A stretch of DNA of 64,000 nt from positions 430,001-494,000 of the forward strand of contig CAJNDS010000069.1 in NCBI GenBank assembly GCA_905221605.1, in the 5' to 3' direction. A program made the position numbers and the translations under genes. Positions 54,122 to 64,000 of this stretch are shown here, piece by piece. The notes beneath the pieces were generated by a model. It was not told where the DNA came from. It saw only the letters and a list, made by a program, of their open reading frames with translations, and searched no databases. Source of the stretch: Symbiodinium natans. Its lineage: Eukaryota > Sar > Dinophyceae > Suessiales > Symbiodiniaceae. The first letter of the stretch is position 1; the number at the start of each line of letters is the position of its first letter.

Positions 54122-54318
54122 AATATGTAGAGATCCCCGTGCCGACAGAACTCCCACAGGCGCCTGGGGTTTAGGGTTTAGGGTTTAGGGTTTAGGGTTT
54201 AGGGTTTAGGGTTTAGGGTTTAGGGTTTAGGGCCTTAGGGCCTTAGGCCTTAGGCCTTAGGGCTTAGCGCCTGGATGCATTGCGCGCCCCGGCACCCAGG
54301 CATGAACGGCGCCTTCCG
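54122..54318 (-). CDS. Two exons split by a 107-nt telomere-like intron
   Basis: Exons 54271-54318 (RKAPFMPGCRGAQCIQ) and 54122-54163 (APVGVLSARGSLHI). The intron, 54164-54270, starts GC and ends CCCCAG. CCAGGCGC spans both splice junctions, at 54274-54267 and 54167-54160 on minus. Inside are about nine CCCTAAA and several CCTAAGG units. A second frame (ASRRLWEFCRHGDLYI) is also open across the junction. Confidence 0.5.
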
Positions 54319-54504
54319 CTTGGCTTAGGATGTTATGGTCTGGGATGTCGGGTGGTTCTTAGGGTTCTTAGGATTCTCGGGTTCTTAGGGCTTAGGGTTC
54401 TTACGGTTCTGAAGCTTCTTAGGGTTTAGGGTTCTAGGGTCCGTAGGGTTTAGGGTTGGGTTCTTGGGATTTAGGGTCTAGGGTTTTCTCTAGGGATTTA
54501 TATT

Positions 54505-54599
54505 TTGAGGTTCCCCCTTATACTAATCGTCCTGAATAAGAATCGGGAGTACTAGAATCCCCCTATTCAGGGCTGCTAGTATAAGGGGGGACATCCCAA
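54505..54599. mobile_element. Family A foldback element
   Basis: TTGAGGTTCCCCCTTATACT and AGTATAAGGGGGGACATCCC pair as arms, with a diverged core. Confidence 0.75.
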
Positions 54600-54893
54600 G
54601 TTCTGTGGTTTTCGAGTTGTAGGGTTTAGGGTCGCGAGGAATCTGCGGCAGTGTTGCAGAGGACTTCGGGATGCTCTTTGGGCGTGGGACATGGGACGAA
54701 GGGGGTGTTGGAGTTAGGGTTTCAGGGTTTCGGGGTTAGGGGACGGCAGCTATCAAGGGCTCTGAGACTTTCAGGCGCCAGAGAGGCGAAGGGAAGTCCT
54801 CTATAGACTCCGGCCCCGACTCCGCCTTCATAAGCGGAGTAGGGGCCCACAACCTGGAACACTGCTCATATGGAACCGAATCCAGGAAGGCCC

Positions 54894-54970
54894 AGGATTG
54901 CCCTTAAGACCCTCTGAGAAAGATTCCTAAATATGAACAGAAATGGACGATATACACTATCCCAAGCCCC
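54894..54970 (+). mobile_element. Family D element, diverged
   Basis: GATTGCCCTTAAGACCCTCT, TTCCTAAATATGAAC and CTATCCCAAG in the family order. Confidence 0.5.
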
Positions 54971-56103
54971 GAAGAGTCCCACAAATGTGCTCGAAAATCT
55001 CTCCCATATGACTCTTTCCGTATCAAATCATCCTGGAAACCCTGGGAAACCCTGGAAACCCTACACCCTAAAACCTAAAACTCTCAAGAGTCGATCACAC
55101 TGGAGGACCAGTCTCACCCCGCAGCTTCCCCACAGCCACCGAGGGATAGAAAGGAGAACCCTGGCTCGTTTTTTTAGGGTTAAGCGTTTATAGGGTATAG
55201 AGCATAGGGTTTTCACAAGGGTCTAGGGTTTAGGGTTCAGGGTACGAGAGAACCCAATAAACTAAGCCCCAAAACAATGTGAAAGGCTACCACTGCATAC
55301 TACACATATTATCCCTCACGAGGGTGTTCAGGAGGGTTTATTCAATTGATTCTGGCACCGGACTTAAGGTATGACACCTGCCTCCTCGGGACGCTGCAGA
55401 GCCAACATGGCGAGCAAACAGATCTTGATGTCCAGTGCTGCGACGCCGAAAACCCTCTGCCCTGAAAGCCTTCGATCCTGAGCCCTGAAGCCCTGAAGCG
55501 ATCATGCCTTCAGCCAGAAACCACTTGAGTTGGCGAGGGTTCTCGGCTCATCATGGGCCCTGGTGTTGACTTGTTCGGAGGTTTGGCGATACCGTTTCAA
55601 GAAGCTGATTTGTGCAGGTAACTCCTTGGGCAACTTAACTTGATAGAAACCTTCATTCCTAAACCCTGGGCACCTACATCTTCATAGGATCGAGAGAGCC
55701 AACGGAATCATAGCAGGCTGCGCGGCCAAATCGTGGAGTCGTCAGTCTTTCCAACGCTTGTCAGGCTGTTTGAGCCGAGACGCGAGGTGCAGCAGTGAAG
55801 GTGTACTTGGAGGTTCATGGTACCTATTAAACAATCATAACTGTACTTATAGCCATACTAGGGTACTTGAGGAGCTTAGAACTGGGCTTATAAGTACAGT
55901 GATTAGGGCCATTGGGGTTCGTGTTGCGTGCGGCCTGAAGAGTTGGGGTTTGGGGCTTGGATGTGGTTATGAAAGCACAGGGTTTCGGGATCTCAGGGAA
56001 AAGGATTAGGGTTTTCGGCAAAAGGCCCATAGAAAACAGCCCACAAGGGCGACAACTGGAGGAGCTTCGACGTCCCGCAAGGACTGCAGAACTTAAAGGT
56101 AAA

Positions 56104-56198
56104 GGGGTTTAGGGTTTAGGGTTTAGGGTTTAGGGTTTAAGGTTTAGGGTTTAGGGTTTAGGGTTTAGGGTTTAGGGTTCCTAAACCCTAAACCCTAT
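56104..56198 (+). repeat. Head-to-head telomere-like arrays
   Basis: Ten TTTAGGG units end in GGGTTCCTAAACCCTAAACC, flipping to CCCTAAA with only two intervening bases. Palindromic and likely to form a hairpin. Confidence 0.9.
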
Positions 56199-56264
56199 AT
56201 TCGAATATGGAGCCACAAACATGACGGGGTTAACGTACCCCTAAGGTTGTACCCCCGAAGGTTC

Positions 56265-56352
56265 CCTAAAAGGTACTCCTAGTATGGCCCTTGTGTTCCC
56301 TGAGAGGGTCTTAACAAAAGGCCCCCCCGGGTCGAAGGTAGAGTCCCATGAA
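56265..56352 (+). mobile_element. Family Q element
   Basis: Counterpart of 5335-5458: TACTCCTAGTATGGCCCT, TTCCCTGAGAGGGTCTT, GTAGAGTCCCATGAAA. Confidence 0.45.
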
Positions 56353-57678
56353 AACACCCCTAAGCCCTAAGCCCTAAGCCGTAAGCCCTGAGCCCTGAGC
56401 CCTGAGCCCTAAACAAAAAAAACACGAGCCGCCGTTGGAACTTCCAAACGCTAAACGTTGAACCGGAATCGGGGCATAGGTGGAAGGCCTAAGGTCCTTG
56501 CTCTGCAAACACTCTTTTGGGTGTACGGTTAAGGCTATGGGGTTTGGACCCTAAACCCTAAACCCCAAACCCTAAACCCCCTAGGATGTAGGGCTTAGGG
56601 CCCTTTTGTTGCTTCTGTGCAGCGAAAGCTGGGTTATGTGGCCTCCTCCAAACAGGGCGCTGGCCACTCGGTGACCTCCCTATGAGTCCAATATGCAAGG
56701 GTTTAGGGGGTTTGGGGTTTAGGGTTTAGAGATTAGGGTTTTCGGTTTAGGGTTCAGGGTTTAGGGTTTGGGTTTTCAGTTTAGGGTTTAGGGTTTAGGT
56801 CTTTGGGGCTTAGGTCTCCAGGGCTTTGGGGGGCTTTCTATTTTAGGGTGTTAAGTTTAACGGGTTTGGGGATTTAGGGGTTTAGGGGTTCAGAGGCTCA
56901 GCCCTGTAAAGCCTGAGCCCTTAGACAACTCAAGTCTTAGCTTGGAAGGCACAAAATCCCCTACAACCCTAAACCTTCAAGTTCTTGAAGCCCCAAAAGC
57001 CCTAAACCACCAAGCCAGGTTCCAAGCAGGAAGCCAGCAGCTTGCAATGCACAGCACCTTGGCCTAAACTTTCATGGTAGTCGGGTTTAGGGTTTCGGGT
57101 TTAGGGCTTCCGGTTTCTAAAGGGTCTTGGCAGGGTTCAACATACCCCACAAGCTTATACGTGCAGCTATAATCTACAGGGTTGCTAAGACAGACACTGA
57201 GTCGCCAGAGGAGCCCCCATAACCCAGTGCTCCATGCTCACCTCTCGTAGGCCGAGCATGGTGCCATCCCCCCCTTCAGTGACTGTGCAATCGATCCAGT
57301 GTCCAGGAATCTCTGAATTAGAGGGCCGTAGTGAGAGCCAGGCAGCTCACTGAAATGATGTGTGTCAACAGCTTGTAAGAAGGGTCCAGCAGGGCAATGC
57401 CGCGCCCACCCTAGTTTTTAGCCAGAGGCTTCCCTAAACCCTAAACTCTAAACCCTAGGGGGGTATGGAAGGACCGGGCCGCGAAGATTGAAGGCGAGCG
57501 AGTGTAGAGGTTCGGGCTCTGGTGATGAGAAACCGATCTCCGCACCAGAAAAGCCTGACCTCCTAAACGCCCAGAACCCCAAACCCCAAGGTTTAGGGTT
57601 CAGGGTTACGGTGTAGGCTTTAGGGTTGGGGTTTAGAGTTTGGGGTTTAGGGTTTGTGGTTTAGGGTTTAGGGTCAAC

Positions 57679-57748
57679 CAGAATCACATGTCTCTGCCTG
57701 GGCGTCTCTCCACGACCCCGGTGCACGAAGGGGACAATCAGTGTTGTA
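57679..57748 (-). CDS. Exon, 23 codons
   Basis: Acceptor TTTCAATCAG, donor TCTG|GTTGACC. It reads YNTDCPLRAPGSWRDAQA then ETCDS. Phase 0 in, 1 out. A heptamer intron follows downstream. Confidence 0.62.
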
Positions 57749-57969
57749 CTGATTGAAAAGCATGCACTACCTGGGACGCGCAGCAAACTTGCTATGATTC
57801 TTGAGTAGGAGAACTTAGGGCTTGCCCTTTGAGCCCTAAACCCTAAACCCTGAACCTCAAAACCAAAAACCAGGAACCATAAATCTTAAACCAACCGACC
57901 AACCGAATGGTGGAGGGCTGTCCGGTGTCAGCCCCCAAGGCCCTAAGGGCTCTTCTCTGCGCATCCCAC

Positions 57970-58005
57970 CCGGGCCATGCAAGGGTGCCGAGAGTGCCCG
58001 CGGAA
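57970..58005 (-). CDS. Candidate exon, 12 codons
   Basis: Acceptor CCGAAG, donor CCGG|GTGGGATG. It reads FRGHSRHPCMAR. Phase 0 in and out. Confidence 0.45.
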
Positions 58006-58243
58006 CTTCGGTTTAGGGTTATGAGTTTAGGAGTTGAGGGTTAGGAGTTGTACGTTGGGTCTAGAGCTTAGGGTTGAGGAGCTATATAGGCCAGGGGTTT
58101 ATGGGCACAACCGGCAGAGATTCCTGAGCTAGCTTGAAAGTCGTGCAGCGCCATGTACGTGTGCATAGTTCAAGATTGAGGGCTGTAGGCTCCAACTTGA
58201 GGGGTTGGGCGAAGGCGCCTCTTGTTGAGAGTATGAATCCTAC

Positions 58244-58290
58244 GATTCCATGCCCGGATCTGCGCGGAATGGCGAGTACGTGGCGCTCTG
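58244..58290 (-). CDS. Candidate exon
   Basis: Acceptor GCCCTCAG, donor AATC|GTAGGATTC. It reads QSATYSPFRADPGME. Overlapping minus frames (HGIVGFILSTRGAFAQPL) are open beyond this donor, so the borders are tentative. Confidence 0.45.
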
Positions 58291-58715
58291 CTGAGGGCGG
58301 CAAGAAGCGTGCTCAAAAGCTGAAAAAATGACAAGCCCTGACCCAAAACGTCACCGAAACCCGAAACCCTAAAGGTATCCCAAGACCCCACAAGCACCCC
58401 TTATAACTTGATGGCCCTAATGATCCTTTAAGATGTGACGATGCAAGGTGGACATCATAGCGCACTGTTCCATACAAAGAGCCTCTAAGATGTATCCCCA
58501 GCTTCAGTAACCCTATAACGCACCTAAAACAAGTACATACTCCCTTTATAGACCCTAAACCATATACATCCCCATACCCGCTCTAGAGGATATACAGGAA
58601 ACTTCTAGGCAAGGCCGAAACCCCGGGCACATTTGAGCTCCCAACGGCCCCAACACGGGCTGTGAGATGGTTTCAGCAACCTGGATGATTTCGGGAACAT
58701 TTTGGGAGAAAGTGC

Positions 58716-58818
58716 AGGGTTTGGGGGTTTGGGGTTTGGGGATTTGGGGGTTTGGGGGTTTGGGGGTGTGGGGGTGTGGGGGTTTGGGGGTTTGGGGGTT
58801 TAGGGGTTTGGGGCTTTG
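58716..58818 (+). repeat. TTTGGGGG-type G-rich array
   Basis: About 13 units of TTTGGGGG/TTTGGGG/TGTGGGGG. It differs from the heptamer by loss of the A and has strong G-quadruplex potential on plus. Confidence 0.9.
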
Positions 58819-59602
58819 GTCCCTGTTGTTCAGTCGGCCACTTGCAACTTTTGTTTCTAACCTTTCGGGCAAAGCGTAGCCGTCATTCAAGGGCCTCCAC
58901 TCAAGCCGGAAGCCTAAACCTAAACCCTACACCCTACACCCTAAACCCTAAACCCTAAACCCTCTTATTCCACCAGACACGAAAAAGCGAGCGCCGTGCC
59001 GCAAACTCAGTCCCTGTACAGTGTGGATTCTGGGACTGTCTCATAGCCCGCCAATGCCACGTTTCGACGAAACCACGCTATGGGTTTAGGGTTTAGGGTT
59101 TAGGGTTTAGGGTTCAGGGGGTTGGGGTTCAGGGCAAAATCTACAACCTGGCATTCTCTTGGCAGTGTTTCAGGCTTATAAAGCTAAGATTAGCCCCTTA
59201 AGGCCCTGCAATGAGCCCTCCAACTAAACCCTAGACCCTAAGTGTCTTGAACATCCTGAACACCCCTGACCATATACACATAGATACATGAAGGAAGCCC
59301 CAAGCAAACGCCACATCAGGGGTTTAGGCTTTCGGGTGTAGGGTTTTAGGTTTAAGGGAACACAGGGTTCGTTTGAGTTAGATTTTCAGAAGGCGTGGCG
59401 GATGTGGCGGTCAGCTGAGTAGCCCCCCCTCCCACTGATATGTGGCCGAACCGGTGTGGCGAACGGCGAACGAGGGGACTCGGGTTAACGGCTTAAGGTT
59501 CTGATAGCTGACTGAAGCCCTACATTCATGCGCACTCAGCTGCTTGCCCAAACGCTACAGCACCGCGCCACAAGCAACAGCGCCACATCAGTCCCCTAAA
59601 AG

Positions 59603-59700
59603 CCCATGTACCTGCATAGCTGCATAGTATATACTTGAGACCTACAGATACTATTTAGGAACCCTTTCAGGCCCAAGTACATACTACACAGGTGCATGGA
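59603..59700. mobile_element. Family B foldback element
   Basis: CCCATGTACCTGCATAGC at the left and ATACTACACAGGTGCATGG at the right, with inner ACTTGAGACC and GGCCCAAGT. Confidence 0.65.
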
Positions 59701-59836
59701 CCCTTTGGGGTCTCGGGGGGGAGGGCTTAAAATCCTAAGGAGGTCTCCGCAGCTTCGACGATGGCAAAGCTGACGAACCGGGAACATCCAGCGGCTAAGC
59801 GTACCCGAAACCTGAAACCCTGAACGCCTAAACCCT

Positions 59837-59925
59837 GAAGCCCAAACCCTAAACCCTAAACCCCAAAACCCTAAACCCTAAACCCTAAACCCTGAACCCT
59901 GAACCCTAAACCCCTAACCCTAAAC
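59837..59925 (-). repeat. CCCTAAA array
   Basis: About 12 units with CCCTGAA variants. It begins at the donor of the exon 59926-60164. Confidence 0.9.
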
Positions 59926-60164
59926 CGATATGAAGCTCGATGTCCCTCAAGGCTGGCCAGCATAATTCCCAGCCAGTCTGGGCCCTTCACTCTCAAGGCA
60001 CGGCTGCCTCGCGACACATAACGCTCTGATTTGTCCCGAATTCTCTCTTCAATTCCAGACCAGTGGTCTTTTGTGTCCGTAGCTTCAATGTACTTATTAA
60101 ACCCTACTTGGCCATTGTCTGGGACAAGATCACCACCAATAAAACTGTGGGCTTTATTTTGCAT
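59926..60164 (-). CDS. Long exon, about 79 codons, heptamer donor
   Basis: Donor TATCG|GTTTAGGG; the upstream limit is set at an in-frame ATG (60164), but an acceptor inside, e.g. AAGTAG near 60109, is possible. It reads DTKDHWSGIEERIRDKSE, RYVSRGSRALRVKGPDWL and GIMLASLEGHRASY. No domain recognised. One of the strongest coding calls. Confidence 0.62.
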
Positions 60165-60355
60165 TGGATACCTGACAGGAGGCCTGGGCGGGAGGAGTGC
60201 ATCTGGAGAGGGTAGAGTGGCGTCGTGATTCTTTCTTCACGTGGGAGGGGGGCATTCTGGGAGAGGGGCATCTGGCAGGAGGCATCTGGGAGGGAGCCAT
60301 CCGGGAAGAGGCATCAGCCCTAAACCCTAAACCCTAAACCCTTAGGTGGCCTCAC

Positions 60356-60398
60356 CATCGGGCCGTGTTCGCCAGCAGATCGGCTTGCAGCAGCAGGC
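60356..60398 (-). CDS. Exon, leucine-rich, canonical GTGAGG donor
   Basis: Acceptor TTTGTCCCAG after a pyrimidine tract, donor GATG|GTGAGG. It reads LLLQADLLANTAR. The plus strand is also open (VRQQIGLQQQAWDKETKC) with a possible AAAG|GTTTAGGG donor, so strand is not absolute. Confidence 0.5.
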
Positions 60399-60431
60399 CT
60401 GGGACAAAGAGACCAAGTGCTCCAAACAAAA

Positions 60432-60507
60432 AGGTTTAGGGTTTAGGGTTTAGGGTTTAGGGTTTAGGGTTTAGGGTTTAGGGTTTAGGGTTTAGGGTTT
60501 AGGGTTT
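60432..60507 (+). repeat. TTTAGGG array, about 10 units
   Basis: Perfect heptamers followed by decayed TTACAGGG units. Confidence 0.95.
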
Positions 60508-60599
60508 CGGGTGACAGGGTTATAGGGATATAGTTACAGGGTTTTTAGGGTTTGGGGTTCTAGCATTTAGGGTTACAGGGTTAGAGGGTTTCGTGCTTC

Positions 60600-62290
60600 A
60601 GGTTTAGGGGGGCCTCGTCCGGCCTGGCAATCGAGCTTGGCGCTGGCACCATCCCCTAGAACCCCTAAGGCCTATTCCTCGCTTTCGCCAAGACGTTATA
60701 ACGTACCTAGAAGCTTCTACCACCAACCTTTGTAGAGGTACCACTTCCTCATTCTGGTATGATGAAACCATAAACGAAACAACCCTGACAACAAGGACAG
60801 GGTATAAGCCGCTAGGTGAAGCATGTACACACGCTGGAAACACAAACTCGCTCGCCATCCCAAAGTCCCCCCCCCTCCACTCCCCAGCAGCGCCCTAACC
60901 CCAAAACCCGAAACCCTTAATTCGGGTGTCGGGCTCAGGGTTTACAGTCTTGGGGCATGTTGTAGAGGCCCTATCCCTCTGCCTGAAGCCCTCAGCCCTC
61001 TCGAGCCCAACCCTAAAACCACAAACTCCCCCCCTCCCCTCCCCAACCACATAAACCGCCAACCACAGGACCAAAAACCTCCTGCTGCAAACCCCAATGG
61101 AAGGGGCAAACCCTTCTTCGCAAATCTTAAGCTCCGGGCCCCCCATCAACCTCGATACCTTGAACTGCAAGGCGGGGGGCGGGCCTTTTCCTCAATACAC
61201 TCCTCCGACTCATTGCAGATTGCCTGCCGCTGCAGACAGACTATGGTTTACCATACACAATAAATATATTTCTGCATATGTACATAAAGGACCCCCCAAG
61301 TACCCCCTAGGATTCTCTGCAGATACCCTAAATGCGCTCATTAAGGTGCGTGCACTTCCCTGATTAAAGGGTGCTTGGGGGGGAATAGATTTATGACGCA
61401 AGCTTCTCAAACCCAAGCATGTCTCTCAGATGCATCCGGTTGTGGCCATGCTGTAAGCCTGTGTCGCCCTCTCGCGTGCACACACTCACAGACAAGGTCG
61501 GTCCGGTACGCTTTTACTCTTCTGGCCCACGTTCTTATACGCCCACCTTAACCATAGACCCACATATCTCATGGTGACTGCGCCGGTTCGTTGCAAAATC
61601 TGACAAGCACAAGCTGCGCAACTTAAACATGGACACTAAAATCTGCCATGAAGGCAGCACCTTAAAACATGCAGCCGAAGCTCCCTGAAATTTAGAAAAA
61701 AAACAACACGAGCCGACCTGTGTGCTCGGGCCAGCGCAAGTGAGGCACACCTGGTCGAAGCTTGGTGGGGTTCAGGGTTTAGGGTTTAGGGTTTAGGGCT
61801 TAGGGCTTATGGAGGGTTTGCAACGGTGTCAGGTTTAGGCACTCGAAGCCAAAGCTTCCTGGGGCTCTCTTCGGGTTGGAAGTTGTAGGCCTGTCCACCG
61901 TAGCTGCACGCGTGTTAGACCCAAAGCCTAAACCCTAAACCCTGAACCCTAAATCTATACTGCCCTTAGAACCTTAATGAAAATAACATTTTTACTATCC
62001 TCTTGGATTTTATATAAACAAAAAATAATTCCCAAGGGGGATATAGAAATCCTAAGCTAAGCACCTCCACAGTTCGTCTACACACGAAGCCCTTGCAAAC
62101 AGCGTCCTGCCGGGACCCCAAACCCAAGTTCCGCGGAAGCCACAGAACGAACTGGTGCGGCCCAGTAACCTAGGATTCATACAAAGATCGCTAAGGGAAC
62201 CTAAGTGTCCCAAAACAGGGGGAACAAGGGCACTACTGGGTCTCCTAGCCTTCTTGTGTGTCTGGGACAGCGGGCCTGGGGCTGAGCCAG
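60600..62290. other. Stretch without settled exons
   Basis: Mixed unique sequence, a short array at 61770-61808 and a family H element at 61967-62030. Open frames at 60640-60860 and 61090-61270 are not clearly coding. Confidence 0.3.
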
Positions 62291-62355
62291 TCCTAAACCC
62301 TAAACCCTAAACCCTAAACCCTAAACCCTAAAACCTGGCAACCCGAAACCCTAAA
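62291..62355 (-). repeat. CCCTAAA array
   Basis: About seven units with variants. An opposite-strand TTTAGGG tract lies at 62427-62490. Confidence 0.85.
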
Positions 62356-62519
62356 CCCCGCACCCCAAGGCAAAGCACTGGGACCCTGAGCCCCAGACTG
62401 GGCCCGGAAGAAAAGAGTAGAGTCTTCAGGGCTTAGGGTTTAGGGTTTTAGGGTTTAGGGTTTAGGGTTTGGGGTTTAGGGTTTAGGGTAGCCAAATCCT
62501 AAACCCCAACCTGAACCAC

Positions 62520-62589
62520 CCAAGTCATGGTCAGCCATGGGGCAGGCGACAGCTCCGCAAGTCGTTGCCACCAAGTGGTCTCCTTCAAG
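62520..62589 (-). CDS. Exon, tryptophan-rich, 23 codons
   Basis: Acceptor TTGTGCAG, donor TTGG|GTGGTTC. It reads LKETTWWQRLAELSPAPW then LTMTW. Phase 2 in, 0 out. Heptamer tracts flank it at 62427-62490 and 62609-62660. Confidence 0.6.
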
Positions 62590-62968
62590 CTGCACAAATC
62601 AATAGGTACGGTTTAGGGTTTAGGGTTTCTGGTTTGGGGTTTGGGGTTTAGGGTTTAGGCAGCCTAAAACCAAACCCTAGACCTAGACCCCGAAGGCTCA
62701 GATCTCTCATTCCCTGGCCCTCCAACCAAGTACAAAGTTGAAGGCTGAGACATGAGAGTCAAATGCTACAAGTATATGGTGAGTTCTCTAAACTAGGGTC
62801 TCTTCTTGGGTGCCCTAAACATTACGGGAAACCCTAAAACCTTAGATCCCATACTCCGCGAAATAAGGCCGACATTATACTTCGTTTTTTCAGACTTGAC
62901 TTCCCTATAAACCTAAATCCAATAAACCCTAAACGCCAAACCCTAAACCCCAAACCCTGCACCCTAAC

Positions 62969-63008
62969 TCCCAGGCTGCTCCTCTTGGGCCGGTGCTACG
63001 GGCTCCTC
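62969..63008 (-). CDS. Candidate exon, Glu/Pro/Ala-rich
   Basis: Acceptor TTGGCAG, donor GGGA|GTTAGGG. It reads EEPVAPAQEEQPG. Phase 0 in, 1 out. Confidence 0.5.
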
Positions 63009-63009
63009 C

Positions 63010-64000
63010 TGCCAAGTCAGGGACGTATGTGGCACTTATGTGGCTGTAAAAGATCTCGTTGAGTGCTTACAGGGCTTCTTGGGCTTGTGGGGCTTCTTGA
63101 GGTTTGGGGCTTAGGGTTTAGGGTGAGTGTTTGAGGATGTTTGAGGATGTTGGGGATGGAAGGTGTTCGGGCCGCGGGGTGGGCACAGAGAGGTTTAAAG
63201 ACTCACGTGCCTCGTTTCGGGGCCCTCGGCCTACAACTAATGCAACAAAGGGGTCATGGAAGACCTGGTCAGGTCTGTTCTCAAAATTCCGGTCCTTTTT
63301 TGGGTACCCTAAACAATATGGGCCGCCTTATAAGAACGAACCCAAAAGGGAGCCTACTTTGCAGAAGGGGCCATCTAGCTTCAAGCCTTCAGAGAACCAC
63401 AGCCCTCAAGGGCGACTGTACTTCAGCATTTGATACCGGGGCCCCAAACGCTCGAATGAGGAAATGCGTTCAGGCCCAAGTATTCCCCTATTTAGGCACG
63501 TGGACCCTAAACCCAAAAACCACCCAAAAACACGCCCAAACCGTTCGCCCAGAACTCCGGGACCTCCGGGCCCCAAAGCACTATCAAAAGGCCTCGGTTT
63601 AGGGTTGAGGGTTTAGGTTTTCGGGGCTAAAATTGCTTGTCTCAAAATACAAACAAATTTGCTCAAACCTTGGCCAAGACTTTCGCCCAAAACCCCGCGG
63701 AAATCCTACACAGTTTTCGAAGTCCTAATGCTGGAAACCTAAACCCTCCAGACATATTCGCAGGACTAAGCCGACAAGCCGCAACTCCAATCCCTCCATG
63801 TCTAACCCTCGAAAAGGCGGTTCTTCACACGACTATGGGCTCATTTAGGGTCCAATGTACTACATGTGGGGGGAAAAGAACAGCATAGGTTGAGGTGTTA
63901 GGACTTCGTATTTCTTTACAGCCTTAGTAAGTTAAGTAAAGGGTACCACTAAGCTACCAAGGCTTTAGGTCTTGCGGGTTTCGGGACTTGGTGCTGAAAG
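63010..64000. other. Right edge without settled exons
   Basis: Contains diverged family G (63272-63325), family B (63474-63503) and family O (63930-63961) pieces and short heptamer tracts. Plus frames at 63131-63602 and 63637-63888 are open but cross these repeats. Confidence 0.3.

Noticed and set aside
1-64000. Window as a true chromosome end or subtelomere
   Set aside because: Heptamer arrays occur in both orientations throughout, are short and degenerate, and alternate with exon-like islands; no long terminal array.
1-64000. CRISPR array
   Set aside because: The regular 7-bp repeats have no spacers and the organism is clearly eukaryotic.
1-64000. Eimeria-type repeat-rich segment
   Set aside because: Eimeria also has interspersed telomere-like repeats, but CAG/GCA repeats and homopolymeric Ala/Gln runs typical there are absent, and GC/GA donors fit dinoflagellates better. 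Not excluded.
1-64000. Dinoflagellate spliced-leader relic
   Set aside because: Scanned by eye for the conserved spliced-leader 3' end (TTTTGGCTCAAG) on both strands; no convincing copy seen, though a computer search would be decisive.

Overview
This looks like intron-dominated nuclear DNA of a unicellular eukaryote, most likely an alveolate and quite possibly a dinoflagellate. The plant-type telomere heptamer TTTAGGG/CCCTAAA and its decayed variants are scattered through the whole 64 kb, in both orientations. Between the tracts lie short unique islands, many GC-rich, and many small foldback (inverted-repeat) elements. No bacterial gene, rRNA, convincing tRNA or intact transposase was seen.

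The annotated ORFs longer than 60 codons are mostly misleading: peptides such as GLGFRV and LNPKP are translations of the heptamer. Read on the minus strand, however, the unique islands become short open exons of 15-240 nt. They are bounded by AG acceptors and mostly GT donors, with a minority of GC and GA donors, and reading phase carries from one exon to the next. The best runs are 11 exons at 5935-3016 and 13 exons at 17973-13406, phase-consistent throughout, plus eight exons at 2471-82 with one phase break. About 75 exons are listed, all minus strand, so the window holds one giant gene or several co-oriented genes. Gene boundaries and functions were not identified. Because GC-rich islands are often open in several frames and AG/GT choices are plentiful, these models are strong hypotheses, not proof.

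The telomere-like repeats are therefore mostly intronic. One heptamer junction (GTTTAGGG) supplies both a GT donor and a TTTAG acceptor, and several exons are cut exactly at such sites. Two introns made of telomere-like repeat lie between direct repeats that match target-site duplications (18 bp at 1179-1264, 8 bp at 54160-54274). A third array sits inside a dispersed element whose sister copy lacks it. Together this suggests telomere-repeat insertions that behave as introns.

Layout: 0-6 kb, dense exons with telomeric introns and foldbacks; 6-11 kb, sparser exons including a Cys-rich CxxCxxC coding island; 11-13.1 kb, a tandemly duplicated exon cluster in a region without heptamers; 13.4-18 kb, a 13-exon run; 18-31 kb, scattered exons and long arrays; 32-35 kb, exon-poor with strong strand skew; 35-49 kb, many exons; 49-64 kb, fewer recognised exons, long arrays and foldbacks.
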